From an uncultured Sphingomonas sp. (GTDB taxonomy: Bacteria > Pseudomonadota > Alphaproteobacteria > Sphingomonadales > Sphingomonadaceae), in assembly GCF_913774285.1 (NCBI RefSeq), contig NZ_CAJYHX010000019.1:124001-188000 (forward strand): a DNA stretch of 64,000 bases, written 5' to 3'. The position numbers and the translations under genes are program-made. This document shows, piece by piece, positions 9,783 to 19,100 of the stretch. The notes under the pieces were generated by a model. It worked only from the letters and a program-made list of their open reading frames with translations. It did no database searches and was not told the origin of the DNA. The first letter of the stretch is position 1, and every line of letters begins with the position of its first letter.

Positions 9783-9968
9783 CCGCGCCATCCTTCAAGA
9801 TCGTGCGGGAGTAACCGAGCAAACGTTTGAAATATCCCGGGCACGCATGATTTAGGTTAGGGGGCGCATGGACGGAGCGCCGGGCTGCGTACCTATGCGA
9901 ATTGGCAGGTCATGCTGTGCGGGAGAAAGGTGTGGGGACCGGCCGTAACCGGTCCCGACAACAGCAGA

Positions 9969-10043
9969 TGGCTCCCCGAGTAGGATTCGAACCTACGACC
10001 ATTCGATTAACAGTCGAATGCTCTACCGCTGAGCTATCGGGGA
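9969..10043 (-). tRNA. tRNA-Asn (anticodon GTT)
   Basis: On the minus strand a 75-base cloverleaf has a perfect acceptor stem TCCCCGA/TCGGGGA, discriminator G, encoded CCA, anticodon stem TTCGA/TCGAA with loop CTGTTAA (anticodon GTT), and T loop GGTTCGAATCC. Confidence 0.96.
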
Positions 10044-10127
10044 CCACTCTGGTCAACCCCTCGGCGGTGGGTCACCGCGTCGGGAGGCGCGCCTTTAGCA
10101 CCGGGTTTTCGGAACGCGCAAGGGGTT

Positions 10128-10904
10128 TTATGCAATAAATTGTTCCATCGTTATCCGGTCGTCCAATGCGTGCTCCGGATCGAACAGCAAGGTGAGGTCG
10201 CGCATGCGGTCGATCTCGACATGGACGCTGCAAACTTCCCGAATCTCGCGCTGATCGGCCACCGCGCTCACCGGGCGCTTGTCGGCCTCCAGCACGCGGA
10301 TATCGATGCGGGTCTTCTCGGGGAGGATCGCGCCGCGCCAGCGGCGGGGGCGGAACGGGCTGATCGGGGTGAGCGCCAGCAGCGCCGAGCCGAGCGGGAG
10401 AATCGGGCCTTGGGCCGAGAAATTGTACGCTGTCGAACCAGCGGGCGTGGCGACGAGGATGCCGTCGCACACCAGTTCGGGAATCACGATTCGGCCGTTG
10501 ATGGTGACTTCCAGCTTGGCGGTCTGGCGCGTCTCGCGGAGCAGCGAGGCCTCGTTGATCGCGGGGAGCACGCAGGTCTCGCCCTCCACCGTCGTCGCTG
10601 TCATCGCCAGCGGGGCGACGCGGAAGGGGCGCGCGCGCTCGAGCCGCTGGACGAGCCCATCGAGCCCCCAGTCGTTCATCAGGAAGCCGACCGTGCCGAG
10701 GTTCATCCCGAACACCGGCAGCAGTCGCCGCCGTTCCAGCATCGCGTGGAGCGTCTGGAGCATGAAGCCGTCGCCGCCGAGGGCTACGACTTCCTCGGCC
10801 TCTTCGATCGGCACCCAGTCATAGGCCTGGCGGAGCTCCTCCGCCGCGGTCCGGGCCGGGGCGGTGGGCGAGGCGAGCAATGCGCGCGGCTTCCCCACGC
10901 TCAT
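10128..10904 (-). CDS. nadK: NAD kinase
   Basis: 258 residues, matching the compact bacterial/alphaproteobacterial NAD kinase. The GGDG motif is at 43-46, the conserved NE pair at 117-118, and the PAGSTAY motif at 154-160. The enzyme phosphorylates NAD to NADP with ATP or polyphosphate in the cytoplasm. The ATG overlaps the stop of moaA by four bases (ATGA), so translation is likely coupled to moaA and NADP supply shares a transcript with molybdenum cofactor synthesis. The downstream gap leads to tRNA-Asn. Confidence 0.96.
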   Translation of the reverse strand: MSVGKPRALLASPTAPARTAAEELRQAYDWVPIEEAEEVVALGGDGFMLQTLHAMLERRRLLPVFGMNLGTVGFLMNDWGLDGLVQRLERARPFRVAPLAMTATTVEGETCVLPAINEASLLRETRQTAKLEVTINGRIVIPELVCDGILVATPAGSTAYNFSAQGPILPLGSALLALTPISPFRPRRWRGAILPEKTRIDIRVLEADKRPVSAVADQREIREVCSVHVEIDRMRDLTLLFDPEHALDDRITMEQFIA

Positions 10905-11917
10905 CCGCCGGTGACGCTCATGTGGCGCGAGACCGCCGGCGCGGCGCCCGCCTCGATGCGGAAATCATGCCGTTCGGGCTTGGCGGCGAGCGCGCGATCG
11001 ATCGCCGCGTCCACCGCGTCCAGCCCACCCGCGCGAATCGCTGCTTTCAGGTCCACCGAATCCTCATGCCCCAGGCACATGTGCAACCGTCCGTCGGTCG
11101 AAAGCCGAACGCGGTTGCAGCTTGCGCAGAAATTGTTGGTGAGCGGCGAGATCAGCCCCAGTCGGCTGTCCGTGCCCCCCACGCGCCAGTATCGCGCCGG
11201 GCCGCCGCTGTCGTACGAATCGGCGACGAGGTCGAACTGCCCCTTCAGCCGCGCCAGCACCTCGGGCAGCGGCAGGAAGCGATCGGCACGGTCCTCGTCG
11301 ATCACGCCCATCGGCATGGTCTCGATCAGGGACAGGTCCATGCCGTTTGCGGCCACCCAGGCGAGCATCGGCGCGATCTCGTCCTCGTTGAGGCCGCGCA
11401 GCGCGACCATGTTGATCTTCACCCGCAGCCCCGCGGCTTGCGCCGCGTCGATGCCGCCCAGCACCTGCGCCACGTCGCCGTGGCGCGTGATGTAGCGGAA
11501 GGTTTCGGGATCGCGGCTGTCCATGCTCACATTGATGCGGCGAACACCTGCGGCGGCGAGCTGGTCGGCATATTGCGCGAGCCGCGTCGCGTTGGTGGTG
11601 AGGGTGAGTTCCTTGAGCCCGTCCCCGATTCGGGCACCGAGCTGCTCGACCAGCGTCATCATGTTGCGGCGGACGAGCGGCTCGCCGCCGGTCAGCCGGA
11701 TCTTGGTGACGCCGCGATCGACAAAGCGGCCGGCGATCGCCGCCAGTTCCTCCAGGCTGAGCACCGCCTCGCGCGGCAGGAAGGTCATGTGCTCCGCCAT
11801 GCAGTAGCGGCAGCGCAGATCGCAGCGATCGGTGACGGAAATACGCAGATAGCGGATCGCGCGGTTATGGCGATCGACCAGCGTAGGCGGCGTCGCGAGG
11901 GCGGGGGCGCTGGCCAT
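10901..11917 (-). CDS. moaA: GTP 3',8-cyclase MoaA
   Basis: 338 residues from ATG 11917; the ORF track's 733-residue frame is an artefact of an open upstream frame antisense to the EAL gene. The radical SAM cluster is CDLRCRYC (C32, C36, C39). The C-terminal second 4Fe-4S cluster has C264, C267 (FCASC) and C281. The protein ends in the double glycine (VTGG) that is important for catalysis in the family. It converts GTP to 3',8-cyclo-dihydro-GTP, the first step of molybdopterin synthesis. MoeA, a late step, is encoded 39 kb away in this window. It overlaps nadK downstream. Confidence 0.97.
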   Translation of the reverse strand: MASAPALATPPTLVDRHNRAIRYLRISVTDRCDLRCRYCMAEHMTFLPREAVLSLEELAAIAGRFVDRGVTKIRLTGGEPLVRRNMMTLVEQLGARIGDGLKELTLTTNATRLAQYADQLAAAGVRRINVSMDSRDPETFRYITRHGDVAQVLGGIDAAQAAGLRVKINMVALRGLNEDEIAPMLAWVAANGMDLSLIETMPMGVIDEDRADRFLPLPEVLARLKGQFDLVADSYDSGGPARYWRVGGTDSRLGLISPLTNNFCASCNRVRLSTDGRLHMCLGHEDSVDLKAAIRAGGLDAVDAAIDRALAAKPERHDFRIEAGAAPAVSRHMSVTGG

Positions 11918-11998
11918 AGTCGACGGAAGTAAGGCGTTGAACCGCGCCGTACAAGGCTTGGATGGCGGAGCGTGAAGCGAGCCGCTATCGAGGTCGGC

Positions 11999-13984
11999 AT
12001 GGAAGAAGGGTTCACGATCGTCCAGGGCACCGCGCCTGCCCCCGAGGTGCCGGTATTCGTACTCTCGTTCCGCCAGCGCGACGAAGTCGCCGCCGCCGCC
12101 GCGGGCGGGGGCTGGCGGGTGGTGGCGGCGCGGCGCAGCGAAGGGCTGGAGACTCGATTCCTGGCCAGCGGCGCTTCGGTTGCGGTGATCGATGCTCGAG
12201 GGGCAATGACCGAGGGGCTCGATGCGGCCCGGCTGCTCGGCCCGACGATCAAGGCCTATGGCGCGGCGCTGCTGATCCTCGTCTCGCAGAGCGATACGGT
12301 GCATATGGGGCGCTTCTACGACGCGGGCGCGACGCATTTCCTCGGCAGCCCGATGTCCTCCGCCGCGATCGCCCATGCGATCCGATTCGCCGAACGCTAT
12401 GTCGAGCGCCTGTCGGGCTGGGCGGGGCAGGGGACGAGCACGTCCAATCCGCTCGGCTGGCGATTCGACCCCACTTCGGGCTCGATCGAGCTGACGCCGG
12501 CGCTCGCACAGCTGCTCGATTTGCCAGAGGCGCCCGGGCCGCGCGCGCTGTTCGGGCGGCTGGCGCTTTCGGACCGCCGGCTCGCCTGGGCAGCGCTGCG
12601 ACGGCTGCGCGAAGCGGGATCGACGGCTTTTGCGCACGACCTGCCCGGGAAGGGCCGGGTGGTTCAGCATCTGCAATATGACGCCGAGACCGGCCAGATC
12701 GACGCGCTGGTCGAGCCGCTGGGGATGACCCCCGATGCCGGCGCGGCGGTGCGCGATGTGCTGACCGGCGCCCGCGATGCGCCGAGCGCGCGGCGGTGGA
12801 TCGATCGCGCGATGGAGAAGGGCGAGCGGATCGGCCTGGTGCTGGTGGGCCTCACCCGCTTCGACACGATCAACACCGCCTATGGCCGGCCCGCCGGCGA
12901 CGAGTTGCTGCGCAGCGTGTCGCGTCGCGTGGCGGAGGCGGCGCGCGAGACACTTGGCGCCGAGGTGGTCGTCGCGCGGATCGGCGGATCGGATTTCCTC
13001 GCTGCGGCGGTGGACCCGGGCACGCCCAAGCTGCGCGATGCAGCGCGCAAGATCGAGGAGGCTTTGGCCCGGCCCTTCGTCGCGGCGGGGGAGCTGGTCC
13101 ATCTCGGCGCCAAGGTGGTGCTGACCGAAAGCGTCGCCGGCGACGGCGCAGCGAGCCTGTTGCGACGCGCCAGCGAGACGCTGCTCGGCGAAGGCACGGC
13201 GCGGCCGGGCAGTGGCCCATCAATCGAGTCTCTGATCGGCGACCTGCGGCGCGGGATCGAGCGCGGGGAGATCGGCGTGCTGTTCCAGCCGCAGGTCGCG
13301 GTCGCCACCGGGCAGATCATCGGCGTGGAGGCGCTCGCACGCTGGCAGCATCCCCAGCATGGCGAGATCGGCGCCGAGCCGCTGTTCGCCGCCGCCGATC
13401 GCGCCGGGTTGTGCGGCGTGCTCAGCGAGCATGTCCAGCGCCGGGCGCTGACCATCGCCGCGCACTGGCCGCGTTCGCTGAGCAGCCTGCGGCTGTCGAT
13501 CAACGTCACCGCCGGTGATGTCGGGCGACCGGGGTTCGGCGAGAGCCTGTTGCGCTGGGTAGACGCCACCGGCTTCCCCCGGCAGCGGCTGACGCTGGAG
13601 ATCACCGAGAGCGGCATCATGGCGGACCTGAGCGAGGCGGCGGCGCTGCTCTCCGGGCTGCGCACGGCGGGATGCCGGGTGGCGATCGACGATTTCGGCA
13701 CGGGCTATTCGAGCCTCGCCTATCTCAAGGCGCTGCCGCTCGACTATCTCAAGATCGACAAGAAGCTGTCCAACGAGATCACCGGATCGCCACGCGACCG
13801 GATCGTGGTACGCGGCGTGATCGATATGGCGCGCTCACTCGGGCTCGCGGTGGTGGCCGAGGGCGTGGAGACCGAGGCGGCGCTGGACCTGCTCGCCAAG
13901 GAAGGCTGCCAGTATTTCCAGGGCTTTCTGTGCTCACCGCCGATCGACGTGCCGGCGCTCGCCGCGCTCGTGCGCGACTGGTGA
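11999..13984 (+). CDS. Cyclic di-GMP phosphodiesterase: REC-like, degenerate GGDEF, EAL
   Basis: 661 residues from the ATG 11999, preceded by GAGG; a GTG at 11972 is the alternative. Residues of about 15-130 resemble a receiver fold (VAVIDARGA, then LILVSQSD and DAGATHFLGSP) without a clear phosphorylation pocket. Residues of about 250-390 form a GGDEF domain whose signature is RIGGSDF, so cyclase activity is unlikely. The EAL domain (about 405-655) keeps the key motifs: VEALARW, NVTAGD, EITESG, DDFGTGYSS, KIDK and EGVET. It should hydrolyse c-di-GMP, with the GGDEF relic possibly binding GTP as a regulator. It is divergent from moaA and convergent with the chemoreceptor gene. Confidence 0.92.
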   Translation: MEEGFTIVQGTAPAPEVPVFVLSFRQRDEVAAAAAGGGWRVVAARRSEGLETRFLASGASVAVIDARGAMTEGLDAARLLGPTIKAYGAALLILVSQSDTVHMGRFYDAGATHFLGSPMSSAAIAHAIRFAERYVERLSGWAGQGTSTSNPLGWRFDPTSGSIELTPALAQLLDLPEAPGPRALFGRLALSDRRLAWAALRRLREAGSTAFAHDLPGKGRVVQHLQYDAETGQIDALVEPLGMTPDAGAAVRDVLTGARDAPSARRWIDRAMEKGERIGLVLVGLTRFDTINTAYGRPAGDELLRSVSRRVAEAARETLGAEVVVARIGGSDFLAAAVDPGTPKLRDAARKIEEALARPFVAAGELVHLGAKVVLTESVAGDGAASLLRRASETLLGEGTARPGSGPSIESLIGDLRRGIERGEIGVLFQPQVAVATGQIIGVEALARWQHPQHGEIGAEPLFAAADRAGLCGVLSEHVQRRALTIAAHWPRSLSSLRLSINVTAGDVGRPGFGESLLRWVDATGFPRQRLTLEITESGIMADLSEAAALLSGLRTAGCRVAIDDFGTGYSSLAYLKALPLDYLKIDKKLSNEITGSPRDRIVVRGVIDMARSLGLAVVAEGVETEAALDLLAKEGCQYFQGFLCSPPIDVPALAALVRDW

Positions 13985-13999
13985 GCGCCGGCGGGGGCG

Positions 14000-15547
14000 T
14001 CAGAGATCGGGGCGGGTGAGGGCTGGCACGGCCGCGGCGGGCAGTGGACGATAGCCGCCGAAGCGCGATCCGGCCTTTTCGGTACGAAACTGGGAGGCGA
14101 GGTTGGCGAGATCGCTGACCTCATTGGCGAGGTTCTGCGCGGCTGCCGAGGTCTGCTCGACCATCGCCGCGTTCTGCTGGGTCGCGCGATCCATGGCGCC
14201 GACGGCGTTGGAAATCTCGCTGATCGCAGTCGACTGGGCGCCGTTGTCGGCGGCCATGCTGCCGAGCAGGTCGTGCACCTGGCCGACATCGCCCGAGATG
14301 TTGGCAAGCGCGCCGTCCACCTTCTGCACCGCATCCACTGCGGTGACGATTTCGGCCTGGGTCATGGTGAGCTGTTCGCGGGCGCGTCCGGCTTCTTCCT
14401 CGGCGCGCATCGCGAGTGCGGAGACGAGATCGGCGACAACCGCGAAGCCGCGGCCCGCTTCGCCCGCCCGGCCCGCCTCGACGGCGGCGTTCATCGCGAG
14501 CACGCGCGTCTGGAAGGCGATCTTGTCGAGGCCCTCGATGACGCTGTCGGTGCCCTTGGCGGCCTCCGACACGCGACCCATTGCCTGCGAGGCTTCGTCG
14601 GCAATCGAACGGCCCTGTCCCACCGTGGTGAGCGCCTGGTCAGCGCGCGCGACCGTGTGGCGCGCGGCCTCGGCGGTCGAGCGGAAGCGCGCATCCATCT
14701 GCGAGACGGCGGCAGTCGTTTCCTCCAGGCTAGCAGCATTGCCCTGGGTGCGGCGCGAGAGGTCCTCGGCCGCCTGCGAAATCTCATTGATGCCCGAACG
14801 GATCCGCATCGTGCCGTCGCTGACCGAGGCGATCATCTCGCGGATGCGATCGAGCGTCTTGTTGTAGCTCCTCTCGAGCGCGGCGAAGCTCGACGGCAGG
14901 CCGCTCAGCTCGTTGGTCAGGTCGCCTTCCGCCAGCGCCGTCAGCGCGTTCTCGAAGGCAGTGACGGCGGCTTCGCGCTCGGCCTGGGCCTCCTCGAAAT
15001 AGATCGACAGCGACACTTCCATGTCGAGCAGCGCGGCCTTCACCAGCGCGATCGTCGCCTTCTGGCTGCTGGGGCCGCGGAACAGGCGGAGCAGGCGCTT
15101 GAAAGGGTTGTTCAGCCGGTGGACGCCGGCGATCAGATGCTCCAGCACGATCGCATAGCTGCCGACATACCAGCGCGGCTCCAGCCCGATATGGGCATGG
15201 GTTGCGCCGATCCGGCGGGCACTGGCGTGATAGTCCTGGTTGAACTCCCCTGCGGCGATGCGCGCCCAATGCTTCTGCTGCGCAGCCTTGGCGCGGCCCA
15301 TATGTGCCTGGTCGCGGAAGAAGCGCGACGTCTCTGGCGTGGCGGAGGCGCGTGCATAAAAGCGATCGAGTGCATCGCCCAGCGTCGCCTCGACCCAGGG
15401 CTGGGTGGCGCGCAGCGTGGTGCGCTGGGCCTCGTCCAACTCCATGAAGGTGAGCCGCGACTTCATCTGCTCGGGCACGAGGTGCATCCTTTTGCTGTAT
15501 TGCCAATGCGGCTGCCGGTCTTGCGGCAAGCCAATCTTAAGCATCAT
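14000..15547 (-). CDS. Globin-coupled methyl-accepting chemotaxis protein (HemAT-like)
   Basis: 515 residues, soluble, with no transmembrane segment. Residues of about 30-190 form a protoglobin sensor domain; the histidine-containing stretch GATHAHIGLEPRWYVGSY matches the haem-proximal region of globin-coupled sensors. A short HAMP-like linker (about 205-260) leads to a methyl-accepting signalling domain, with the hairpin tip VLAMNAAVEAGRAGEAGRGF and flanking heptads. By family it senses oxygen or another gas through haem and signals to CheA. No che gene is in the window. A 14-base palindrome overlaps its ribosome-binding region. Confidence 0.9.
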   Translation of the reverse strand: MMLKIGLPQDRQPHWQYSKRMHLVPEQMKSRLTFMELDEAQRTTLRATQPWVEATLGDALDRFYARASATPETSRFFRDQAHMGRAKAAQQKHWARIAAGEFNQDYHASARRIGATHAHIGLEPRWYVGSYAIVLEHLIAGVHRLNNPFKRLLRLFRGPSSQKATIALVKAALLDMEVSLSIYFEEAQAEREAAVTAFENALTALAEGDLTNELSGLPSSFAALERSYNKTLDRIREMIASVSDGTMRIRSGINEISQAAEDLSRRTQGNAASLEETTAAVSQMDARFRSTAEAARHTVARADQALTTVGQGRSIADEASQAMGRVSEAAKGTDSVIEGLDKIAFQTRVLAMNAAVEAGRAGEAGRGFAVVADLVSALAMRAEEEAGRAREQLTMTQAEIVTAVDAVQKVDGALANISGDVGQVHDLLGSMAADNGAQSTAISEISNAVGAMDRATQQNAAMVEQTSAAAQNLANEVSDLANLASQFRTEKAGSRFGGYRPLPAAAVPALTRPDL

Positions 15548-15551
15548 AGTA

Positions 15552-15565
15552 TGTCCCTAGGGACA
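15552..15565. promoter_or_regulatory. Perfect palindrome over the chemoreceptor ribosome site
   Basis: TGTCCCTAGGGACA is a perfect 14-base palindrome ending 5 bases before the ATG of the globin chemoreceptor gene (minus strand). The arm AGGGACA includes the only plausible Shine-Dalgarno sequence (AGGGA). It could be a repressor operator or an RNA hairpin hiding the ribosome site. Confidence 0.5.
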
Positions 15566-15738
15566 GGTGGTGCGGCTAAGTAAAATACCGGTGCGGATCG
15601 GCTAACTGGCGCGTGCCCGGAGAAGCGAACACGGTGCACCGGCGAGGTCAATATGGTATCGATTGCAATGCGCGCGCACTTCGGGTGCGCTGCTGCAGGA
15701 TTATCTGAAGATGTTTCACGGCAGAAAAGGGACGTGCG

Positions 15739-16143
15739 GTGCTGCTGGCATTTCTACTGATTGGTGCAGATGCGGGATCGGCCGCAATCGATTCTGCGAT
15801 GGCGCGAAGCATTGCCGGCTGGAACGCTGGCGATATTGATCGTTTCCTGCAGATCTATTCGGACGGCCCCGATACCAGTTTCGTCGCCGGCGAGGGGCTG
15901 GTACGCGGCAAGGCGGCGATGAAGGTCCGCTACCAGACCAGGTACGACTTTGCTGATCCGGCCAAGCGCGGTACGCTGACGATCGAGCGGCTCGACTATC
16001 GGCCGCTGGGGCGTGACTATGCGCTGTACATCGGCCGTTACACGCTACGCTATCCGGACGGGCACACTGCCTCCGGCCCCACCAGCGTCGTGCTGCATCA
16101 CGAAGCCGGCGGGTGGAAGATCGTCGCGGATCACAGCAGCTGA
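15739..16143 (+). CDS. NTF2-like (SnoaL/DUF4440-type) protein, probably secreted
   Basis: 134 residues from a GTG with AAGGGA upstream. The first 15 residues (MLLAFLLIGADAGSA) look like a short signal peptide. The rest matches the cone-shaped NTF2-like fold seen in DUF4440 proteins: the helix AMARSIAGWNAGDIDRFLQIY, a strand with GLVRGKAAM, then strands ending in GGWKIVADHSS. Family members are dimeric and often bind small ligands or act as isomerases; no catalytic set can be named here. It stands alone, convergent with mfd with only six bases between stops. Confidence 0.75.
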   Translation: MLLAFLLIGADAGSAAIDSAMARSIAGWNAGDIDRFLQIYSDGPDTSFVAGEGLVRGKAAMKVRYQTRYDFADPAKRGTLTIERLDYRPLGRDYALYIGRYTLRYPDGHTASGPTSVVLHHEAGGWKIVADHSS

Positions 16144-16149
16144 GCCGGC

Positions 16150-19100
16150 TCAGCCCGCGGCGCGTGCGAGCCCGCGCGAGAGCTGGAGCGCGCCGTGCAG
16201 CCGCGCCGACGGGTTCGCCCAGGCGCGGTTGATGACGAGCTTCATGTCCGGCCGCAGTCGCGCCGTCTCGCCCAGCTTCTCGACATAGGCGATCAGCGCG
16301 GCGGGGTTGGGGAAGCGGTCGTTGTGGAACGACACCAGCGCGCCCTTCGGCCCCAGGTCCAGCTTGGCGATACACGCCTTCTTGGCGTTGAGCTTGGTCT
16401 CGATGAGGCGCAGCAGATTGTCGGTCGCCTCGGGCAGCTTGCCGAAGCGATCGATCAGCTCGGCGGCGAAGCTCTCGATGCCGTCGGTATCCTCCACCTC
16501 GTTGAGTCGGCGGTAGAGGCCCATGCGCAGGTCGAGATCGGGGACATAGTCCTCGGGGATCATGATCGGCGCATCCACGGTGATCTGCGGCGACAGGTCC
16601 TTGGGCCGGCTGTCGTCGCGCAGGCCGCCGGCCTTGGCGTCCATGATCGCCTCTTCCAGCATCGACTGGTAGAGTTCGTAGCCGACTTCCTTGATGTGGC
16701 CCGACTGCTCGTCGCCGAGCAGGTTGCCCGCGCCGCGAATGTCGAGATCGTGGCTCGCGAGCTGGAAGCCCGCGCCCAGGCTCTCCAGATCGGACAGCAC
16801 CTTGAGCCGCTTTTCCGCCGTCTCGGTCATCTGCCGCTGGGGCGGGGTGGTCATATAGGCATAGGCGCGGGTCTTGGCCCGGCCGACGCGGCCGCGCAGC
16901 TGGTAGAGCTGGGCGAGACCGAACTTGTCGGCGCGGTTGATGATCAGCGTGTTGGCGCTCGGGATGTCCAGCCCGCTTTCGACGATGGTGGTCGAAACCA
17001 GCACCTCGAACTTCTTGTCATAGAAGGCGGAGATCCGCTCCTCCACTTCCGTAGGGGACATCTGGCCGTGCGCGACGACATAGCGCACCTCGGGCACCTC
17101 GTTGCGGAGGAATTCCTCGATCTCGGGCAGGTCGGCGATGCGCGGGGTGACGAAATAGCTCTGCCCGCCGCGATAATGTTCGCGGAGCAAGGCCTCGCGC
17201 AGCACCACGGGGTCCCAGGGCATGACATAGGTACGAACCGCGAGGCGATCGACCGGCGGGGTCTGGATCACCGAGAGCTCGCGCAGTCCGCTCATTGCCA
17301 TCTGCAGCGTGCGCGGGATCGGCGTGGCGGTGAGGGTGAGGACATGGACGTCGGTCTTGAGCGCCTTGAGCCGCTCCTTGTGGGTGACGCCGAAGCGCTG
17401 CTCCTCGTCGACGATGACGAGGCCGAGCCGCTTGAACTCGATATTCTTCGCCAGCACGGCATGGGTGCCGACGACGATGTCGATCGTGCCCGCGGCGAGC
17501 CCGTCCTTCACCTTCTTGGTCTCGCCGGCGGTGACGAGGCGCGAAAGGCGGCCGATCTCCAGCGGGAATCCTTCGAAGCGCGTCTTGAAGTTGTTGTAAT
17601 GCTGGCGGGCAAGCAGGGTGGTGGGGCATACCACCGCCACCTGCATGCCGGCCATCGCCGCGACAAAGGCGGCGCGCAGCGCGACCTCGGTCTTGCCGAA
17701 GCCGACATCGCCGACGACGAGCCGGTCCATCGGCCGCCCGGCGGCAAGGTCGCCGAGCACGTCGCCGATCGCGCGGTCCTGGTCGTCGGTTTCCTCGAAC
17801 GGGAAGCGATCGACGAAGGCCGGATAGCCGCCATGGTCGGGCTCGGCGATCTCGGCGCCGCGGGTGGCGCGCAGGGCCGCGGTGGCGATCAGCTCGCCCG
17901 CGATTTCGCGGATCCGCTCCTTCATCCGCGCCTTGCGGCGCTGCCAGGCCTCGCCGCCCAGCCGGTCCAGCGTCGCACCTTCCTCGCCCGAGCCGTAGCG
18001 GCTCAGCACTTCGAGATTTTCGACCGGCACGTACAGCTTGTCGCCACCGGCATATTCGAGCGCGACGCAGTCGTGCGGCGCCTTCTGCACCGGGATCTGG
18101 GTCAGCCCCTCGTAGCGGCCGATGCCGTGGTCCAAGTGGACGACGAGGTCGCCGGGCGAGAGCGTCGCCAGTTCCTGGAGGAAGGCGTCGGTATTCTTGC
18201 GGCGCTTGGCACGGCGGACGAGCCGGTCGCCGAGCATGTCCTGCTCGGTGAGCACCGCCACGTCGGGCGTGGTGAAGCCATGGTCGAGCGGCAGCACCAG
18301 CAGCGCGACCTGCAGCCCGCTGCCGTTCGGGTTGGCGACGCCGAGCGCGGGCTGCCAGCCATCGACTGGCACCGCACCGGCGAGGCCGTGATCTTCGAGC
18401 AGCCCCTTCAGCCGCTCGCGCGCGCCGATCGAATAGCTGGCGAGCACCGGCTTCTTGCCTTGCGCCCGCACCGCCTTGAGGTGCGCGACCACCGCTTCGT
18501 AGACGTTGCTGCCGGCGGCGCGCTCCGGCGCGAAGTCGCGCGGGCCGTCGACGCCGAACTCGACCACGCGCTCGGATTCGGGCTCATGGAACGGTGTCAC
18601 CTGGTGCATCGGGTGCGCATCGACCTGCGCCTGCCATTCCTTGGCGAGCAGATACAGGTCGCCGGCCTTGAGCGGACGATAGCTGCCCGGATCGGCCGAC
18701 TGCGCCTTGATGCGATTTTCCTGATAGTCCTTGATCGCCTCGAAGCGCTGCTCGGCGGCGGCGGGTGCGCCGCTGTCGCGGACGATCACGGCGTGATCGG
18801 GCAGATGGTCGAACAGCGTCTCCAGCCGCTCCTCGAACAGCGGCAGCCAATGTTCCATACCGGCGAGGCGGCGGCCCTCGCTGATCGCCTGGTAGAGCGG
18901 ATCGCCGGTCGCGGTGGCGCCGAAGCGGTCGCGATAGCCGCTGCGGAAACGCTTGATGCTCTCCTCGTCGAGCAGCGCCTCGCTGGCGGGGAGCAGGGTG
19001 AAGCCGTCGACGCGGCCGGTGGTGCGCTGGTCCTGCGGATCGAAGGTGCGGACGCTCTCGATCTCGTCGCCGAAGAAGTCGAGCCGCAGCGCCTGCTCGG

